Shown: piece after piece, positions 18,562 to 27,498 of the stretch
Position numbering within the stretch: position 1 is the first letter of the stretch
How the letters are laid out: each line of letters opens with the position of its first letter
Assembly: GCA_041660045.1 (NCBI GenBank)
Contig: JBAZXA010000004.1
Span: 186,001 to 250,000 of the forward strand
Direction of reading: 5' to 3'
Source: WM-3-3 sp041660045
Lineage (GTDB): Bacteria; Pseudomonadota; Gammaproteobacteria; Methylococcales; Methylomonadaceae
DNA length: 64,000 nt
Program-made: the position numbers and the translations under genes
Notes under the pieces: generated by a model
Seen by the model: the letters and a program-made list of their open reading frames with translations, nothing else
Told to the model about the DNA's origin: nothing
Databases searched by the model: none

Positions 18562-19326
18562 CTATTTATCTTTCCTAATCATTTCACCCGCCAAAGCCAG
18601 ATAGGCGAGCGCCCCTCTTGATGTCCTATCATAAAGCAATATTGGCAAGCCGTGGCTGGGGGCTTCCGCTAGGCGTACATTTCTAGGCACACAAGTCCTA
18701 AACACTTTTTCGCCGAAATATTCCAACAACTGGTCGGAAACATCTTTTGTCAATCGGCTTCTGTTATCAAACATAGTCCTTAATATGCCTTCCAAATGGA
18801 GCTTGGGATTGACCGCATTTTGTATGCCTTTGATTGTGGCCATTAAGGCAGACAAACCCTCTAAGGCATAATATTCACATTGCATGGGAATTAACACGCT
18901 ATCGGCTGCCACCATGGCATTTAAGGTTAGTACATTTAATGAGGGCGGGCAGTCAATCAGAATATAGTCATAGTGGCCTTTGATAGGCGCCAGGGCATCG
19001 GCCAATCGCTGTTCTTTGCGCTCCGCAGACATCAATTCCACTTCAGCCCGGGTTAAATCGGTATTACCGGCAATAATCGAAAAACCAACATCAGCAAGTT
19101 TAAGTTCTATTTCTTCTGCAGATGCCGCGCCAATTAACAGGTCATAACTAGAATATTTAATGGCTTCTTTGTCTACCCCACAGCCCATGGCCGCATTACC
19201 TTGTGGATCCAAATCCACCAATAATACTGCCCGGTTGGCCGCTGCCAATGATGCCGCCAGATTAACACTAGTCGTGGTTTTGCCAACGCCGCCTTTTTGG
19301 TTACTGATGGCTATTATTTTTCCCAC
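18562..19326 (-). CDS. parA: Chromosome partitioning ATPase ParA
   Basis: A 254-residue deviant Walker ATPase: KGGVGKTTT near the N-terminus, DLDPQGN, and DCPPSLNVLTLNA. This is the Soj/ParA length and pattern. With ParB it segregates the origin region. Its start overlaps the end of rsmG by 13 bases, showing a compact rsmG-parA-parB unit. Confidence 0.96.
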   Translation of the reverse strand: MGKIIAISNQKGGVGKTTTSVNLAASLAAANRAVLLVDLDPQGNAAMGCGVDKEAIKYSSYDLLIGAASAEEIELKLADVGFSIIAGNTDLTRAEVELMSAERKEQRLADALAPIKGHYDYILIDCPPSLNVLTLNAMVAADSVLIPMQCEYYALEGLSALMATIKGIQNAVNPKLHLEGILRTMFDNRSRLTKDVSDQLLEYFGEKVFRTCVPRNVRLAEAPSHGLPILLYDRTSRGALAYLALAGEMIRKDK

Positions 19327-19961
19327 AGGATTTTCTCATTTTTTGCCAATGAATCGATTTTTGCCAAACAGCGTTCAGCCGCCACACCAGGCACGCTAAG
19401 CGGAATAACCGTGCAATTTGCATTAATGCCGCTAAAGTCTACACTTGCTGCCTGACCTTTCATGGCCAGCATAAGACCATCCTCAGCCAACAAGTGCGAA
19501 GTCAGCACGACTATATCCCATAACCCGGCAAAAGCACGCGTAATTAGCGTATCAAAAGGCAAATCGGTCTGATAATCTTCCACTCGGGTGTGATAGACCT
19601 CAACATTCTTAAGCCCTAGCTCAAGGATAACCTGCTGCACAAAGCGTGTTTTTTTAGTATTGCTATCCAGCAAGACAAACGCTTTTTCGGGCTGATATAT
19701 CGCCAAGGGGATGCCGGGCAATCCAGCACCCGTTCCAATATCGGCAATTCGGGCACCTTGCACATAAGGCGCAACCGCCAAACTATCCAACAAATGTAGC
19801 CCCACCATGTCGGCTTTGGCACGGATTGCGGTTAAATTATAAGCCTTGTTCCATTTTTCTATCAGCGTTATAAAAGCCAACATTTTGTTGATTTTATCGT
19901 CTTCGGCCAGCAGGCCAAGCTCAACCATACCGGCAGCCAAATTGTCGTGGCAGGCTTCCAT
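19314..19961 (-). CDS. rsmG: 16S rRNA (guanine527-N7)-methyltransferase
   Basis: A 215-residue RsmG (GidB) methyltransferase: KWNKAYNLTAIR, then HLLDSLAVAPY and the SAM site ADIGTGAGLPGIPLAI. It methylates G527 of 16S rRNA. The ATG shares a base with the mnmG stop (TAATG), so it is translationally coupled to mnmG, the usual gidA-gidB arrangement. Confidence 0.96.
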   Translation of the reverse strand: MEACHDNLAAGMVELGLLAEDDKINKMLAFITLIEKWNKAYNLTAIRAKADMVGLHLLDSLAVAPYVQGARIADIGTGAGLPGIPLAIYQPEKAFVLLDSNTKKTRFVQQVILELGLKNVEVYHTRVEDYQTDLPFDTLITRAFAGLWDIVVLTSHLLAEDGLMLAMKGQAASVDFSGINANCTVIPLSVPGVAAERCLAKIDSLAKNEKILWEK

Positions 19962-21832
19962 TAGGCAGTTTTCTTTTTTAAATAAACTAACAGTAATGAA
20001 ATAGCTGCAGGGGTAACCCCAGGTATGCGTGATGCTTGCCCCAAAGTTTCAGGACGTTGCCGTTTAAGCTTTTCACTGACTTCATTCGATAAGCCCGGTA
20101 CACCGGTATAATCTAAAGACTCAGGCAAACGTAGATGGTCGTGGCGCAAGGTTTTATCAATATCCAGTTGTTGGCGGTCTATATAGCCCGCATACTTGGT
20201 TTGGATTTCTACTTGTTCCGCCACCTCTTCTGGCACTAAATCGCCTTGCTCAACAAAGCTCAATAAACGCTTAATATCAACTTCAGGGCGTCGCAATAAA
20301 TCCATTAACTGGCTTTCCCGCAGCAAGGCTTTACCCCAATAGGCCTCTACTTGAGCCGCTTCCTCCGTATCCAAACGTATCCATTGTTTTTTTAAATCGG
20401 TGCGTAAGCTGGCGATGGCCTCGCGTTTCGCTTCAAAGGCGTACCAGCGTTCGTCGTCGACCAATCCCAGTGCGCGTCCGCTTTCAGTTAAGCGTAAATC
20501 TGCATTATCCTCCCGTAGCATTAGGCGGTATTCGGCACGGCTAGTAAACATACGGTAAGGTTCTTGGGTGCCCCGGGTAATCAGGTCATCAATCATGACG
20601 CCGATATAAGCCTCATCCCGTCGCGGGCACCAAGTTTCCAAGCCTTGCACTAATCTGGCCGCATTTAAGCCGGCCATTAAACCTTGCGCGGCGGCCTCTT
20701 CATACCCAGTTGTGCCATTTATTTGCCCGGCAAAAAACAGGCCTTGCAAGGCCTTGGTTTCCAAGGATGACTTTAAGTCCCTGGGATCAAAAAAGTCATA
20801 TTCTATCGCGTAGCCGGGACGCAAAATTTCTGCATTTTCAAAGCCGCGCATAGAGCGGACCAAGTCATACTGCACATCAAAAGGCAAACTGGTTGAAATG
20901 CCATTGGGGTATATTTCGTGGGTGTCCAAACCTTCTGGCTCGACAAAAATCTGGTGCGAGTCACGGTCAGCAAAACGTACAATTTTATCCTCAATAGAGG
21001 GGCAGTAACGCGGCCCTATACCCTCAATTATGCCGGAATACATCGGCGACCTATCCAATCCAGAACGGATAATATCGTGGGTTTTGTTATTGGTACGGGT
21101 AATATGACAAGGAATCTGCCGGGGATGCTGTTCGCGTTTACCCAAAAACGAAAACACCGGTAGCGGGTCATCACCGTGCTGGATTTCTAATTGGCTAAAA
21201 TCGATAGTGCGCCCATCTATCCGCGGCGGTGTCCCGGTTTTTAAGCGGTTAACTTTTAAAGGCAACTCCCGCAAGCGCTCCGATAAGGCTATGGAAGCCG
21301 GATCCCCAGCCCTGCCACCGGTATAATTTTCCAAACCGATATGGATTTTGCCGCCTAAAAAAGTACCTGCCGTCAAAACCACGGCTTTAGCGCTAAAACT
21401 CAAGCCCATTTGGGTTTTTACGCCGACTACCCGCTCACCTTCAACGATCAAATCAGCAGCCATTTGTTGAAATAATGCCAAATTGTCTTGGTTTTCTAAA
21501 GCGCTTCTGACGGCTTGTTTATACAGTTTACGGTCAGCTTGGGCACGGGTAGCCCGAACTGCAGGGCCTTTGCTGGCATTTAAGGTACGAAACTGGATGC
21601 CACCTAAATCTATGGCTTTTGCCATAATGCCGCCTAAGGCATCCACCTCTTTTACCAAGTGGCCTTTGCCTATCCCGCCGATAGCCGGATTACAGCTCAT
21701 TTGGCCTAAGGTGTCTATATTTTGCGTCAACAGCAAGGTTTTAGCACCACACCGGGCTGATGCCAAGGCCGCCTCAGTGCCAGCATGACCGCCACCAACG
21801 ATAATTACATCAAAATCTTTTTTGAATTTCAC
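19961..21832 (-). CDS. mnmG: tRNA uridine-5-carboxymethylaminomethyl modification enzyme
   Basis: A 623-residue FAD protein with the N-terminal dinucleotide site VIVGGGHAGTEAALASAR, CNPAIGGIGKGHLV, and the C-terminal GidA helical domain (SRIPGVTPAAISLLLVYLKK). With MnmE it installs the cmnm5 group at U34 of several tRNAs. It heads the rsmG-parAB cluster. No DnaA boxes were seen in the short upstream spacer, so the origin is not directly adjacent on this side. Confidence 0.97.
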   Translation of the reverse strand: MKFKKDFDVIIVGGGHAGTEAALASARCGAKTLLLTQNIDTLGQMSCNPAIGGIGKGHLVKEVDALGGIMAKAIDLGGIQFRTLNASKGPAVRATRAQADRKLYKQAVRSALENQDNLALFQQMAADLIVEGERVVGVKTQMGLSFSAKAVVLTAGTFLGGKIHIGLENYTGGRAGDPASIALSERLRELPLKVNRLKTGTPPRIDGRTIDFSQLEIQHGDDPLPVFSFLGKREQHPRQIPCHITRTNNKTHDIIRSGLDRSPMYSGIIEGIGPRYCPSIEDKIVRFADRDSHQIFVEPEGLDTHEIYPNGISTSLPFDVQYDLVRSMRGFENAEILRPGYAIEYDFFDPRDLKSSLETKALQGLFFAGQINGTTGYEEAAAQGLMAGLNAARLVQGLETWCPRRDEAYIGVMIDDLITRGTQEPYRMFTSRAEYRLMLREDNADLRLTESGRALGLVDDERWYAFEAKREAIASLRTDLKKQWIRLDTEEAAQVEAYWGKALLRESQLMDLLRRPEVDIKRLLSFVEQGDLVPEEVAEQVEIQTKYAGYIDRQQLDIDKTLRHDHLRLPESLDYTGVPGLSNEVSEKLKRQRPETLGQASRIPGVTPAAISLLLVYLKKKTA

Positions 21833-21907
21833 AAATGTCTTGTACTCTTATGGGTGCTATTTCCTTAATAGCGTGGAACAAATTTAATTTATTATAAAAG
21901 GTAAGCC

Positions 21908-22150
21908 ATGAAAAAATATAAAAATCAACCACCCACACAGATTATGGCCGCACAAAACCTGGTTGCCAAATATGCGCGCCAGTTTAATAAGGCGCATATT
22001 TTCAGGGACAAAAGCAAATATACCCGCAAAGCAAAACACACCAAACCGGAGGCTAGGCTTAATGTTCTGCGCAGAATACTAAGCCTAGCCTCTGGTTTAA
22101 TTGCTCAACAACCCGACAAACTGGCACATTTAATACACATGCCAACATAA
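21908..22150 (+). CDS. Small basic protein, possible ArfA-like ribosome rescue factor
   Basis: An 80-codon frame with AAGG seven bases before its ATG. The first 46 residues are strongly basic and contain AKYARQFNKAHIFRDKSKYT followed by RKAKH, resembling small conserved gammaproteobacterial proteins and the RKGKH part of ArfA. From codon 47 the gene runs through a 50-base hairpin (22046-22095), and the tail encoded there is more hydrophobic (RRILSLASGLIAQQ). In E. coli and other proteobacteria, arfA carries an RNase III site or a terminator inside its coding region, so that the active factor is made from non-stop mRNA. The same layout is seen here. The family assignment is an inference. It could instead be another small basic protein with a terminator overlapping its end. 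Confidence 0.5.
   Translation: MKKYKNQPPTQIMAAQNLVAKYARQFNKAHIFRDKSKYTRKAKHTKPEARLNVLRRILSLASGLIAQQPDKLAHLIHMPT
22046..22095. terminator. Long hairpin inside the small ORF and after the DksA-like gene
   Basis: Arms 22046-22070 and 22071-22095 pair over 25 positions with no spacer. As plus-strand RNA there are 22 Watson-Crick pairs, two G-U wobbles (22048/22093 and 22064/22077) and one A-C mismatch (22062/22079), though the innermost pairs must open to form the loop. As minus-strand RNA the wobbles become mismatches, so folding favours the plus RNA. It lies nine bases past the stop of the minus-strand DksA-like gene and inside codons 47-63 of the plus-strand small ORF. Short T-rich runs follow on both strands (TTTAATT on plus, TTTGGTGTGTTTT on minus). 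It may be a bidirectional terminator or an RNase III target. Confidence 0.75.
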
Positions 22151-22443
22151 GGGATGGCCTGTAAGCGCCCGGCAGATATAGGCTCACCACAGACCATACA
22201 CAGCCCATAGTCACCCTTATCAATTCTAGCAATAGCCTGCTTAACCTCCTCAATTTCAGTACGGGTGGCATTGCCTAACTGATCCAAAACCTCGTCATTT
22301 TCCATCTGCGTTGCACGTTCTTCAGAATCTTGTTCTAAATATTCATCAACATGCTTAACATCATCACCGATCTTACTTAAGCGCTCATCCAATTCTTCTA
22401 GCATGACTATCAAATTGCGGCGCACTTGCTCATATTCTTCCAC
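22105..22443 (-). CDS. DksA/TraR-family zinc-finger protein
   Basis: A 112-residue protein with an N-terminal helical region and a C-terminal C4 zinc finger CMVCGEPISAGRLQAIPYVG...CIKC (C-x2-C-x17-C-x2-C). TraR/DksA proteins bind the secondary channel of RNA polymerase. It is shorter than DksA proper (about 150 residues) and lacks the DxxDxA motif at the coiled-coil tip that I would expect for full DksA, so it is a DksA-like protein of uncertain role. It is convergent with the small ORF at 21908 and divergent from moxR at 22503. Confidence 0.85.
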   Translation of the reverse strand: MEEYEQVRRNLIVMLEELDERLSKIGDDVKHVDEYLEQDSEERATQMENDEVLDQLGNATRTEIEEVKQAIARIDKGDYGLCMVCGEPISAGRLQAIPYVGMCIKCASLSGC

Positions 22444-22502
22444 AACAAATCCCTATCTCGTACTAAACTAAAATCATTTCAAACAGCATCGTACCATCAA
22501 CC

Positions 22503-23408
22503 ATGCAAAATGCAATTCAGCGGCTCTTGGATTCTGCTAATCAAGTCATCCTAGGCAAGCAACATCAGCTTAAACTAGCGCTTTGTTGCCTGTTGGCTAA
22601 AGGCCATTTATTAATTGAAGATATTCCTGGTGTCGGCAAAACCACGTTAGCGCACACCCTGGCTAAATTATTGGGGCTACATTATCAACGCATCCAATTT
22701 ACGAGTGACATCTTGCCCTCGGACATTATTGGCGCCTCAATATTTGATGCCAAAAACCTCCAATTTAAATTTCACCCCGGGCCTTTATTTAATCAAATGA
22801 TTTTAGCCGATGAAATTAACCGTTCCACGCCTAAAGCACAAAGCGCTTTACTGGAAGCTATGGAAGAGCGCCAAGTCACTGTTGAAGGTGAAACTTACCC
22901 GTTGCCACAACCTTTTTTTGTTATCGCAACACAAAACCCGTCTTATCAGCTGGGCACATTCCCGCTCCCCGAATCGCAATTAGACCGGTTTTTAATGCGG
23001 ATTGAACTAGGTTACCCCAATCATCAGGCAGAAAGAGCCTTACTCAATGGCCAAAACCGGCAAAATCTAATTGATTCGCTAGCCACGCAAATGCCACCCG
23101 AGCTACTGCAACAGATCCAACACGCGGTTACCCAAGTCCATACTGCCGATGCTTTACTGGATTATTTACAAGCCATCTTAGAGTTTACCCGAATAGCCCC
23201 GGATTATCCTTGTGGGCTTTCCCCTAGGGCAGGTTTAGCCTTGTTAACCGCCGCTAAAGCCTGGGCCTTTATGCATAATCGGGATGCGGTCATTCCGGAA
23301 GATATACAAGCGGTATTGCCGTCTGTGGCGGGACACCGCCTACGCTCAGGCCAAACCAACTCTGCCGCGATCATCACCCCTATCTTAACTAAAGTAGCGA
23401 TCCCTTGA
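22503..23408 (+). CDS. MoxR-type AAA+ ATPase (module 2)
   Basis: A 301-residue MoxR ATPase with Walker A EDIPGVGKTT, Walker B ILADEINRSTPKAQSALLEAM, sensor ATQNP and the C-terminal AAA lid (GLSPRAGLALLTAAKAWAF). It overlaps the DUF58 gene at its end (TTGA, 23405-23408). Similar in order and sequence style to module 1 at 2290, though not identical. Probably assists assembly of the membrane complex formed with its DUF58 and TgpA neighbours. Confidence 0.9.
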   Translation: MQNAIQRLLDSANQVILGKQHQLKLALCCLLAKGHLLIEDIPGVGKTTLAHTLAKLLGLHYQRIQFTSDILPSDIIGASIFDAKNLQFKFHPGPLFNQMILADEINRSTPKAQSALLEAMEERQVTVEGETYPLPQPFFVIATQNPSYQLGTFPLPESQLDRFLMRIELGYPNHQAERALLNGQNRQNLIDSLATQMPPELLQQIQHAVTQVHTADALLDYLQAILEFTRIAPDYPCGLSPRAGLALLTAAKAWAFMHNRDAVIPEDIQAVLPSVAGHRLRSGQTNSAAIITPILTKVAIP

Positions 23409-24349
23409 GTGCCATATCGTTAACAGAACGCTTTCAATTAAGCCGTTTTATCAGTGGTGAAAAAGCCAGTGACGGGGCTATTACCTTAAACCACCGACGT
23501 ATCTTTATTTTGCCCACAGCCAGCGGTTTGGGTTTTGCCTTTTTAGTCCTATTACTGTTATTGATTGCCTTTGTTTATGATAACAACCTAGCTTATTTAC
23601 TGGCTTTTTTGTTAGCCAGCGTATTTTTTATCAGCATATTGCATTGTTTTAAAGCATTATCCGGACTAGTGGTAGAGGCCGGTCTATGCAACCCCGTATT
23701 TGCTGGGGAAAGCGCAGGGTTTAACCTGCATATCAGCAACCCAACAACGAGCGCCAAAACCTTATTGACCATCAAATTACAAACCAGCGTTGCCTTTGCG
23801 TTGGAAGCCAACAGCAAAGTTAGCCTTATCCTGCCTGCCGACACCACGCGTAGAGGTTGGCAGCAGGCCGGCACGGTCACCGTCTCCAGCACCTTTCCTT
23901 TAGGCCTGTTCCGGGCTTGGTCGCCATTGCGTTTTAAGCTTAAGGTTTTGGTCTACCCCAAACCCGCTAGCCGCCATTTAGCCATGCCTGAAATAGCGGC
24001 GGACCATGCCCCGTTAGGCCACCGAAAAAAAGGTGTTGATGATTTTTATGGCTTACAAAGCTATCAAGCCGGTGATGCAATCAATCATATCCATTGGAAA
24101 GCCTTTGCTAAAGGCCAAGGCTTATTAAAAAAACAATACGGCGGCGGGGACAGCGCTGAAATTTGGCTAGATTATGCACTAACTCCCGGCCATCACGTGG
24201 AAGAACGCTTAAGTCAATTATGCCGCTGGTTGCTGGATGCAGAGGCCGCCGGTATCCGTTATGGTTTTAGCTTGCCCGGCCTTAAACATGCTCCGGACAA
24301 CGGTACTAGCCACCTAAAAAAATGCCTGGAAGCGTTAGCCTTATTTTAA
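23405..24349 (+). CDS. DUF58 domain protein (module 2)
   Basis: A 314-residue protein starting at a TTG codon that overlaps the moxR stop. Two membrane helices lie at about residues 35-75 and the DUF58 signature DFYGLQSYQAGDAINHIHWK near 210-230. Shorter than the module-1 protein. The start codon choice follows the lack of any nearby ATG in frame and the tight overlap. Confidence 0.87.
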   Translation: MSAISLTERFQLSRFISGEKASDGAITLNHRRIFILPTASGLGFAFLVLLLLLIAFVYDNNLAYLLAFLLASVFFISILHCFKALSGLVVEAGLCNPVFAGESAGFNLHISNPTTSAKTLLTIKLQTSVAFALEANSKVSLILPADTTRRGWQQAGTVTVSSTFPLGLFRAWSPLRFKLKVLVYPKPASRHLAMPEIAADHAPLGHRKKGVDDFYGLQSYQAGDAINHIHWKAFAKGQGLLKKQYGGGDSAEIWLDYALTPGHHVEERLSQLCRWLLDAEAAGIRYGFSLPGLKHAPDNGTSHLKKCLEALALF

Positions 24350-24352
24350 GCC

Positions 24353-26290
24353 ATGCCTAATCAAAAAAGCACTTTACTGTTTTTGTTCAGCGCCATTGGT
24401 TTGATAGTCTTACCGCACATCAACCATATCCCACCCAGTTTGTTTGCTTATTTTTATGGGTTATGGGCATGGCGCATGCTGTGTCTTTGGCAACCGAAAT
24501 GGCTACCTAAACCCTATTTAATTGCTGTCCTCGCTGGCGCAGGCATTTTTTTAATCTACCGCCAGCACATAGGCCTACTAGGCCAAGATGCTGGCACTAA
24601 TTTGTTTATTACCGCTTTAGGCCTAAAACTATTTGAAATTAAATCGCTACGCGATATCTATTTAATTGTTTTTTTAGCTTTTATCGTCGCGAGCTCGCAG
24701 TTTTTATACGAACAAAATATTCTCATGGCCTTGTATATCGTTTTAGTCAGCACGGTATTGTTTGCCACTTTAATCATTATCAACAGCCTCAATGTACAAA
24801 CCAAGTTCGCCTTAAAAACGGCCGCCACCCTAATTGCCCAAGCCTTACCGATGACCGTGGTTTTGTTTGTTTTATTCCCCCGACTTGAGGCTCCACAATG
24901 GCTGATTTTTGATGAAGACCACCATGCCCATTCTGGCTTGAGTGACACTTTGGAAGCCGGTTCGATCACCAATTTGGGCTTATCCGATGAGCTTGTCTTT
25001 CGGGCAAAATTTAATAACCGCATGCCACCACCTTCTGAACGCTATTGGCGCGGCCCAGTTTTTTCGCATACCACGGGCAGGCAGTGGCTACCTGTCAACT
25101 CCAAAACCCCTCTCAGTAAACCAAGCTTTATTGGCGAGCCCTACCATTACACTTTGCTAATGGAGCCACAAGCTAAAAACTGGGTATTTGCATTAGATTT
25201 AGCTAGCGATTTTTCTTTGCCCTTAAGCCAACATGCCAATTTCCAATTAACCACGGATGAAAACCCTGACAAGCGCGCTGAATATGAACTAACCTCTTAC
25301 CCCGAATATAATACGGGGAACTTGACAGCTGAAGATGAACAACAAAACTTGCAATTACCCGATAACGTTTCGGATAAAATCAAACAATTAGTCGAACAAC
25401 TCGATGGCTATACCGGCAAACCTGAAAAGTTTATTAGCCAACTCTTGCAATATTTTAAAGATCAAGACTTTTACTACACGCTAACCCCTCCCGTGATGCA
25501 AAAAAATCCAATAGAGGAGTTTTTATTTGAAAGCCGCCATGGTTTTTGCAGCCATTACGCCTCTACTTTTGTCTACCTTATGCGTGTTGCCCATATTCCC
25601 GCCCGAGTTGTTACCGGTTATCAAGGCGGCGAATTTAACCCGGTCGGCAATTTTCTGGAAATTAGGCAAGCCAATGCACATGCTTGGGCAGAAGTTTGGC
25701 TAGCTGGTAAAGGTTGGGTACGTTTTGATCCTACCGCAGCAATTGCGCCAGAGCGGATAGAACAAGGCATTAATGTCGACCTGCAAATCAGCAATGGCCG
25801 CTTAAGTTTTGGCAGCAACACCATTAAAGCGAATGCCGGTTTAAATTGGCTAAAACACACCCGTCAATTTTGGCAAAGTGTCGATTACAACTGGCAACGC
25901 TGGGTTATCAATTACGACAATAACAACCAATACCAATTGCTTGCAAGCTTAGGCATTAACAATATAAAAAGCCTAATTTATTGGTTAATAGGCAGTATTG
26001 CCGCACTAACAGGCTTACTAAGCCTATTTTTATTGTACCAAGCCAAGAGCAAAGATAAAGTTGGCTTGATCTATCAGCGTTTTTGCCAAAAACTGACCCG
26101 CCATGGCCTTATCCGGCAACCAACCGAAGGCGCTCAAGACTTTGCCCAGCGGATTTGTCTGCAACTCCCGGCTCACACCGAAACCATAAAACAAATTACC
26201 GCGTTATATCTAAAACTTCGCTATGGCAAACAGCCTAAAAAGACTGATTTTGAGCAATTCCGCAAATCTGTAGCCCTGTTTAAGGTTTGA
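24353..26290 (+). CDS. TgpA-type transglutaminase-like membrane protein
   Basis: A 645-residue protein with N-terminal membrane helices (DUF3488-like, residues 1-175), a periplasmic transglutaminase domain and a further helix near 545-565 followed by a DUF4129-like tail. The catalytic triad is visible: Cys399 in SRHGFCSHYAS, His443 in NAHAWAEVW and Asp459 in RFDPTAA. TgpA of Pseudomonas is an essential transglutaminase/protease-like protein. It completes a MoxR/DUF58/TgpA module with three-base spacing to the DUF58 gene. Confidence 0.92.
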   Translation: MPNQKSTLLFLFSAIGLIVLPHINHIPPSLFAYFYGLWAWRMLCLWQPKWLPKPYLIAVLAGAGIFLIYRQHIGLLGQDAGTNLFITALGLKLFEIKSLRDIYLIVFLAFIVASSQFLYEQNILMALYIVLVSTVLFATLIIINSLNVQTKFALKTAATLIAQALPMTVVLFVLFPRLEAPQWLIFDEDHHAHSGLSDTLEAGSITNLGLSDELVFRAKFNNRMPPPSERYWRGPVFSHTTGRQWLPVNSKTPLSKPSFIGEPYHYTLLMEPQAKNWVFALDLASDFSLPLSQHANFQLTTDENPDKRAEYELTSYPEYNTGNLTAEDEQQNLQLPDNVSDKIKQLVEQLDGYTGKPEKFISQLLQYFKDQDFYYTLTPPVMQKNPIEEFLFESRHGFCSHYASTFVYLMRVAHIPARVVTGYQGGEFNPVGNFLEIRQANAHAWAEVWLAGKGWVRFDPTAAIAPERIEQGINVDLQISNGRLSFGSNTIKANAGLNWLKHTRQFWQSVDYNWQRWVINYDNNNQYQLLASLGINNIKSLIYWLIGSIAALTGLLSLFLLYQAKSKDKVGLIYQRFCQKLTRHGLIRQPTEGAQDFAQRICLQLPAHTETIKQITALYLKLRYGKQPKKTDFEQFRKSVALFKV

Positions 26291-26430
26291 CCGAAAACTC
26301 CGGTGGCCGCTTTTCAACTGCTACTGCCATGCTGCGTTAAAATCCTAATTTGTACTTTTCGCAACCCTGGCATAAAATACGCCCAGCTGGAGATAGACTC
26401 TAGCCATGTTATTTCTAAGGAGCTTAGAAA

Positions 26431-27456
26431 ATGTCAAAACCTTATGCTGCGGCTATTTATATAGGCCGCTTTCAGCCGTTACACAACATCCATCTTGAAA
26501 TTATCAAGCGGGCAGCGTTGTTAGCTAATAAAATCATTGTGATTATTGGTTCCGATAACCAGGCCAGAACTTACAAAAACCCGTTCACTTCTGCGGAAAG
26601 GGCCTTAATGATCTCTTCGGCCAGCCGTGAGCTAGGCATTAATGACAACTTACAGCTAGAATTCAACCCAGATTCGATTTACAACGACCAAGCATGGGCG
26701 GTCAGAATCCAGGCCATCGTGGCAAAGCATGCTAAAGCCCACGAGAAAATTGCCATTATTGGCCATAAAAAAGATTTTTCATCGTTTTATTTTGACCTAT
26801 TCCCGCAATGGCAGATGGAAGATGTCGGCGAAATTGAAGTTTTGAATGCCAGCAATATCCGCGACCTGTTTTTTAAAGCGGACACGAACCTCAATTTTTT
26901 AAAAAGTGTTGTACCCGCCAGTACTTTCGATTTTTTAAACCAATTTAAAAATACTGACGATTTCCGGCAAATTATCCGGGAACGGGAATTTATAGCCACT
27001 TACCAGCAACAATTTCAACACACCCCTTATGCGCCGGTGTTTGTGACCGCAGACACGGTGGTAATCCAATCCGGACACGTTTTAATGATTAAGCGCAGGG
27101 CTGAGCCGGGCAAAGGTCTTTGGGCATTTCCCGGTGGTTTTTTAGACGCCCAGCATGACCGCAGCATTAAAGACTGTGCAATCCGTAAATTAAAAGCTGA
27201 AACCGGCATCAAAGTACCGACACCTGCACTCTATGGCAACATCGTAGACAACCGGGTTTTTGATGCCGTCGATCGTTCTGCCCGCGGCCGTACCATTACC
27301 CACGCCTTTAAAATTGTCTTGCCGGACGGCGAACTACCCAAAGTTAAAGGTTTGGAACATGCAGAAAAAGCCAGTTGGATACCTATTGCAGAACTACAGC
27401 CTGCAGCCTGCTTTGAAGACCATTATGAAATTTTACAAAACCTCATCGGCAACTAG
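26431..27456 (+). CDS. nadM: NadM-type NMN adenylyltransferase fused to a Nudix domain
   Basis: A 341-residue fusion. Residues 1-180 are a nucleotidyltransferase with GRFQPLHNIH (12-21) and ASNIRDLFF, making NAD from NMN and ATP. Residues 200-341 are a Nudix domain of the ADP-ribose pyrophosphatase type (RGRTITHAFKI). The Nudix box reads GGFLDA...CAIRKLKAETGI: the REUxEE core has become RKLKAE, so two of the three key glutamates are replaced. The NadM half looks intact. It is followed 42 bases later by nicotinamide phosphoribosyltransferase, and both genes have the leader AAGGAGCTTA, so they form a nicotinamide-to-NAD salvage operon. Confidence 0.92.
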   Translation: MSKPYAAAIYIGRFQPLHNIHLEIIKRAALLANKIIVIIGSDNQARTYKNPFTSAERALMISSASRELGINDNLQLEFNPDSIYNDQAWAVRIQAIVAKHAKAHEKIAIIGHKKDFSSFYFDLFPQWQMEDVGEIEVLNASNIRDLFFKADTNLNFLKSVVPASTFDFLNQFKNTDDFRQIIREREFIATYQQQFQHTPYAPVFVTADTVVIQSGHVLMIKRRAEPGKGLWAFPGGFLDAQHDRSIKDCAIRKLKAETGIKVPTPALYGNIVDNRVFDAVDRSARGRTITHAFKIVLPDGELPKVKGLEHAEKASWIPIAELQPAACFEDHYEILQNLIGN

Positions 27457-27498
27457 TGACAGACGCTAGTGCCTTAGTTTAAAGTTAAGGAGCTTAAC

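Noticed and set aside
17690..19326. parS sites near parAB
   Set aside because: No match to TGTTTCACGTGAAACA was seen in or around the genes; the GTTTCACG-like strings found at other places are half sites only.
21833..21907. Replication origin next to mnmG
   Set aside because: mnmG-rsmG-parAB-atp clusters often lie near oriC, but the spacer is only 75 bases and shows no DnaA boxes (TTATCCACA-like) or AT-rich repeats.
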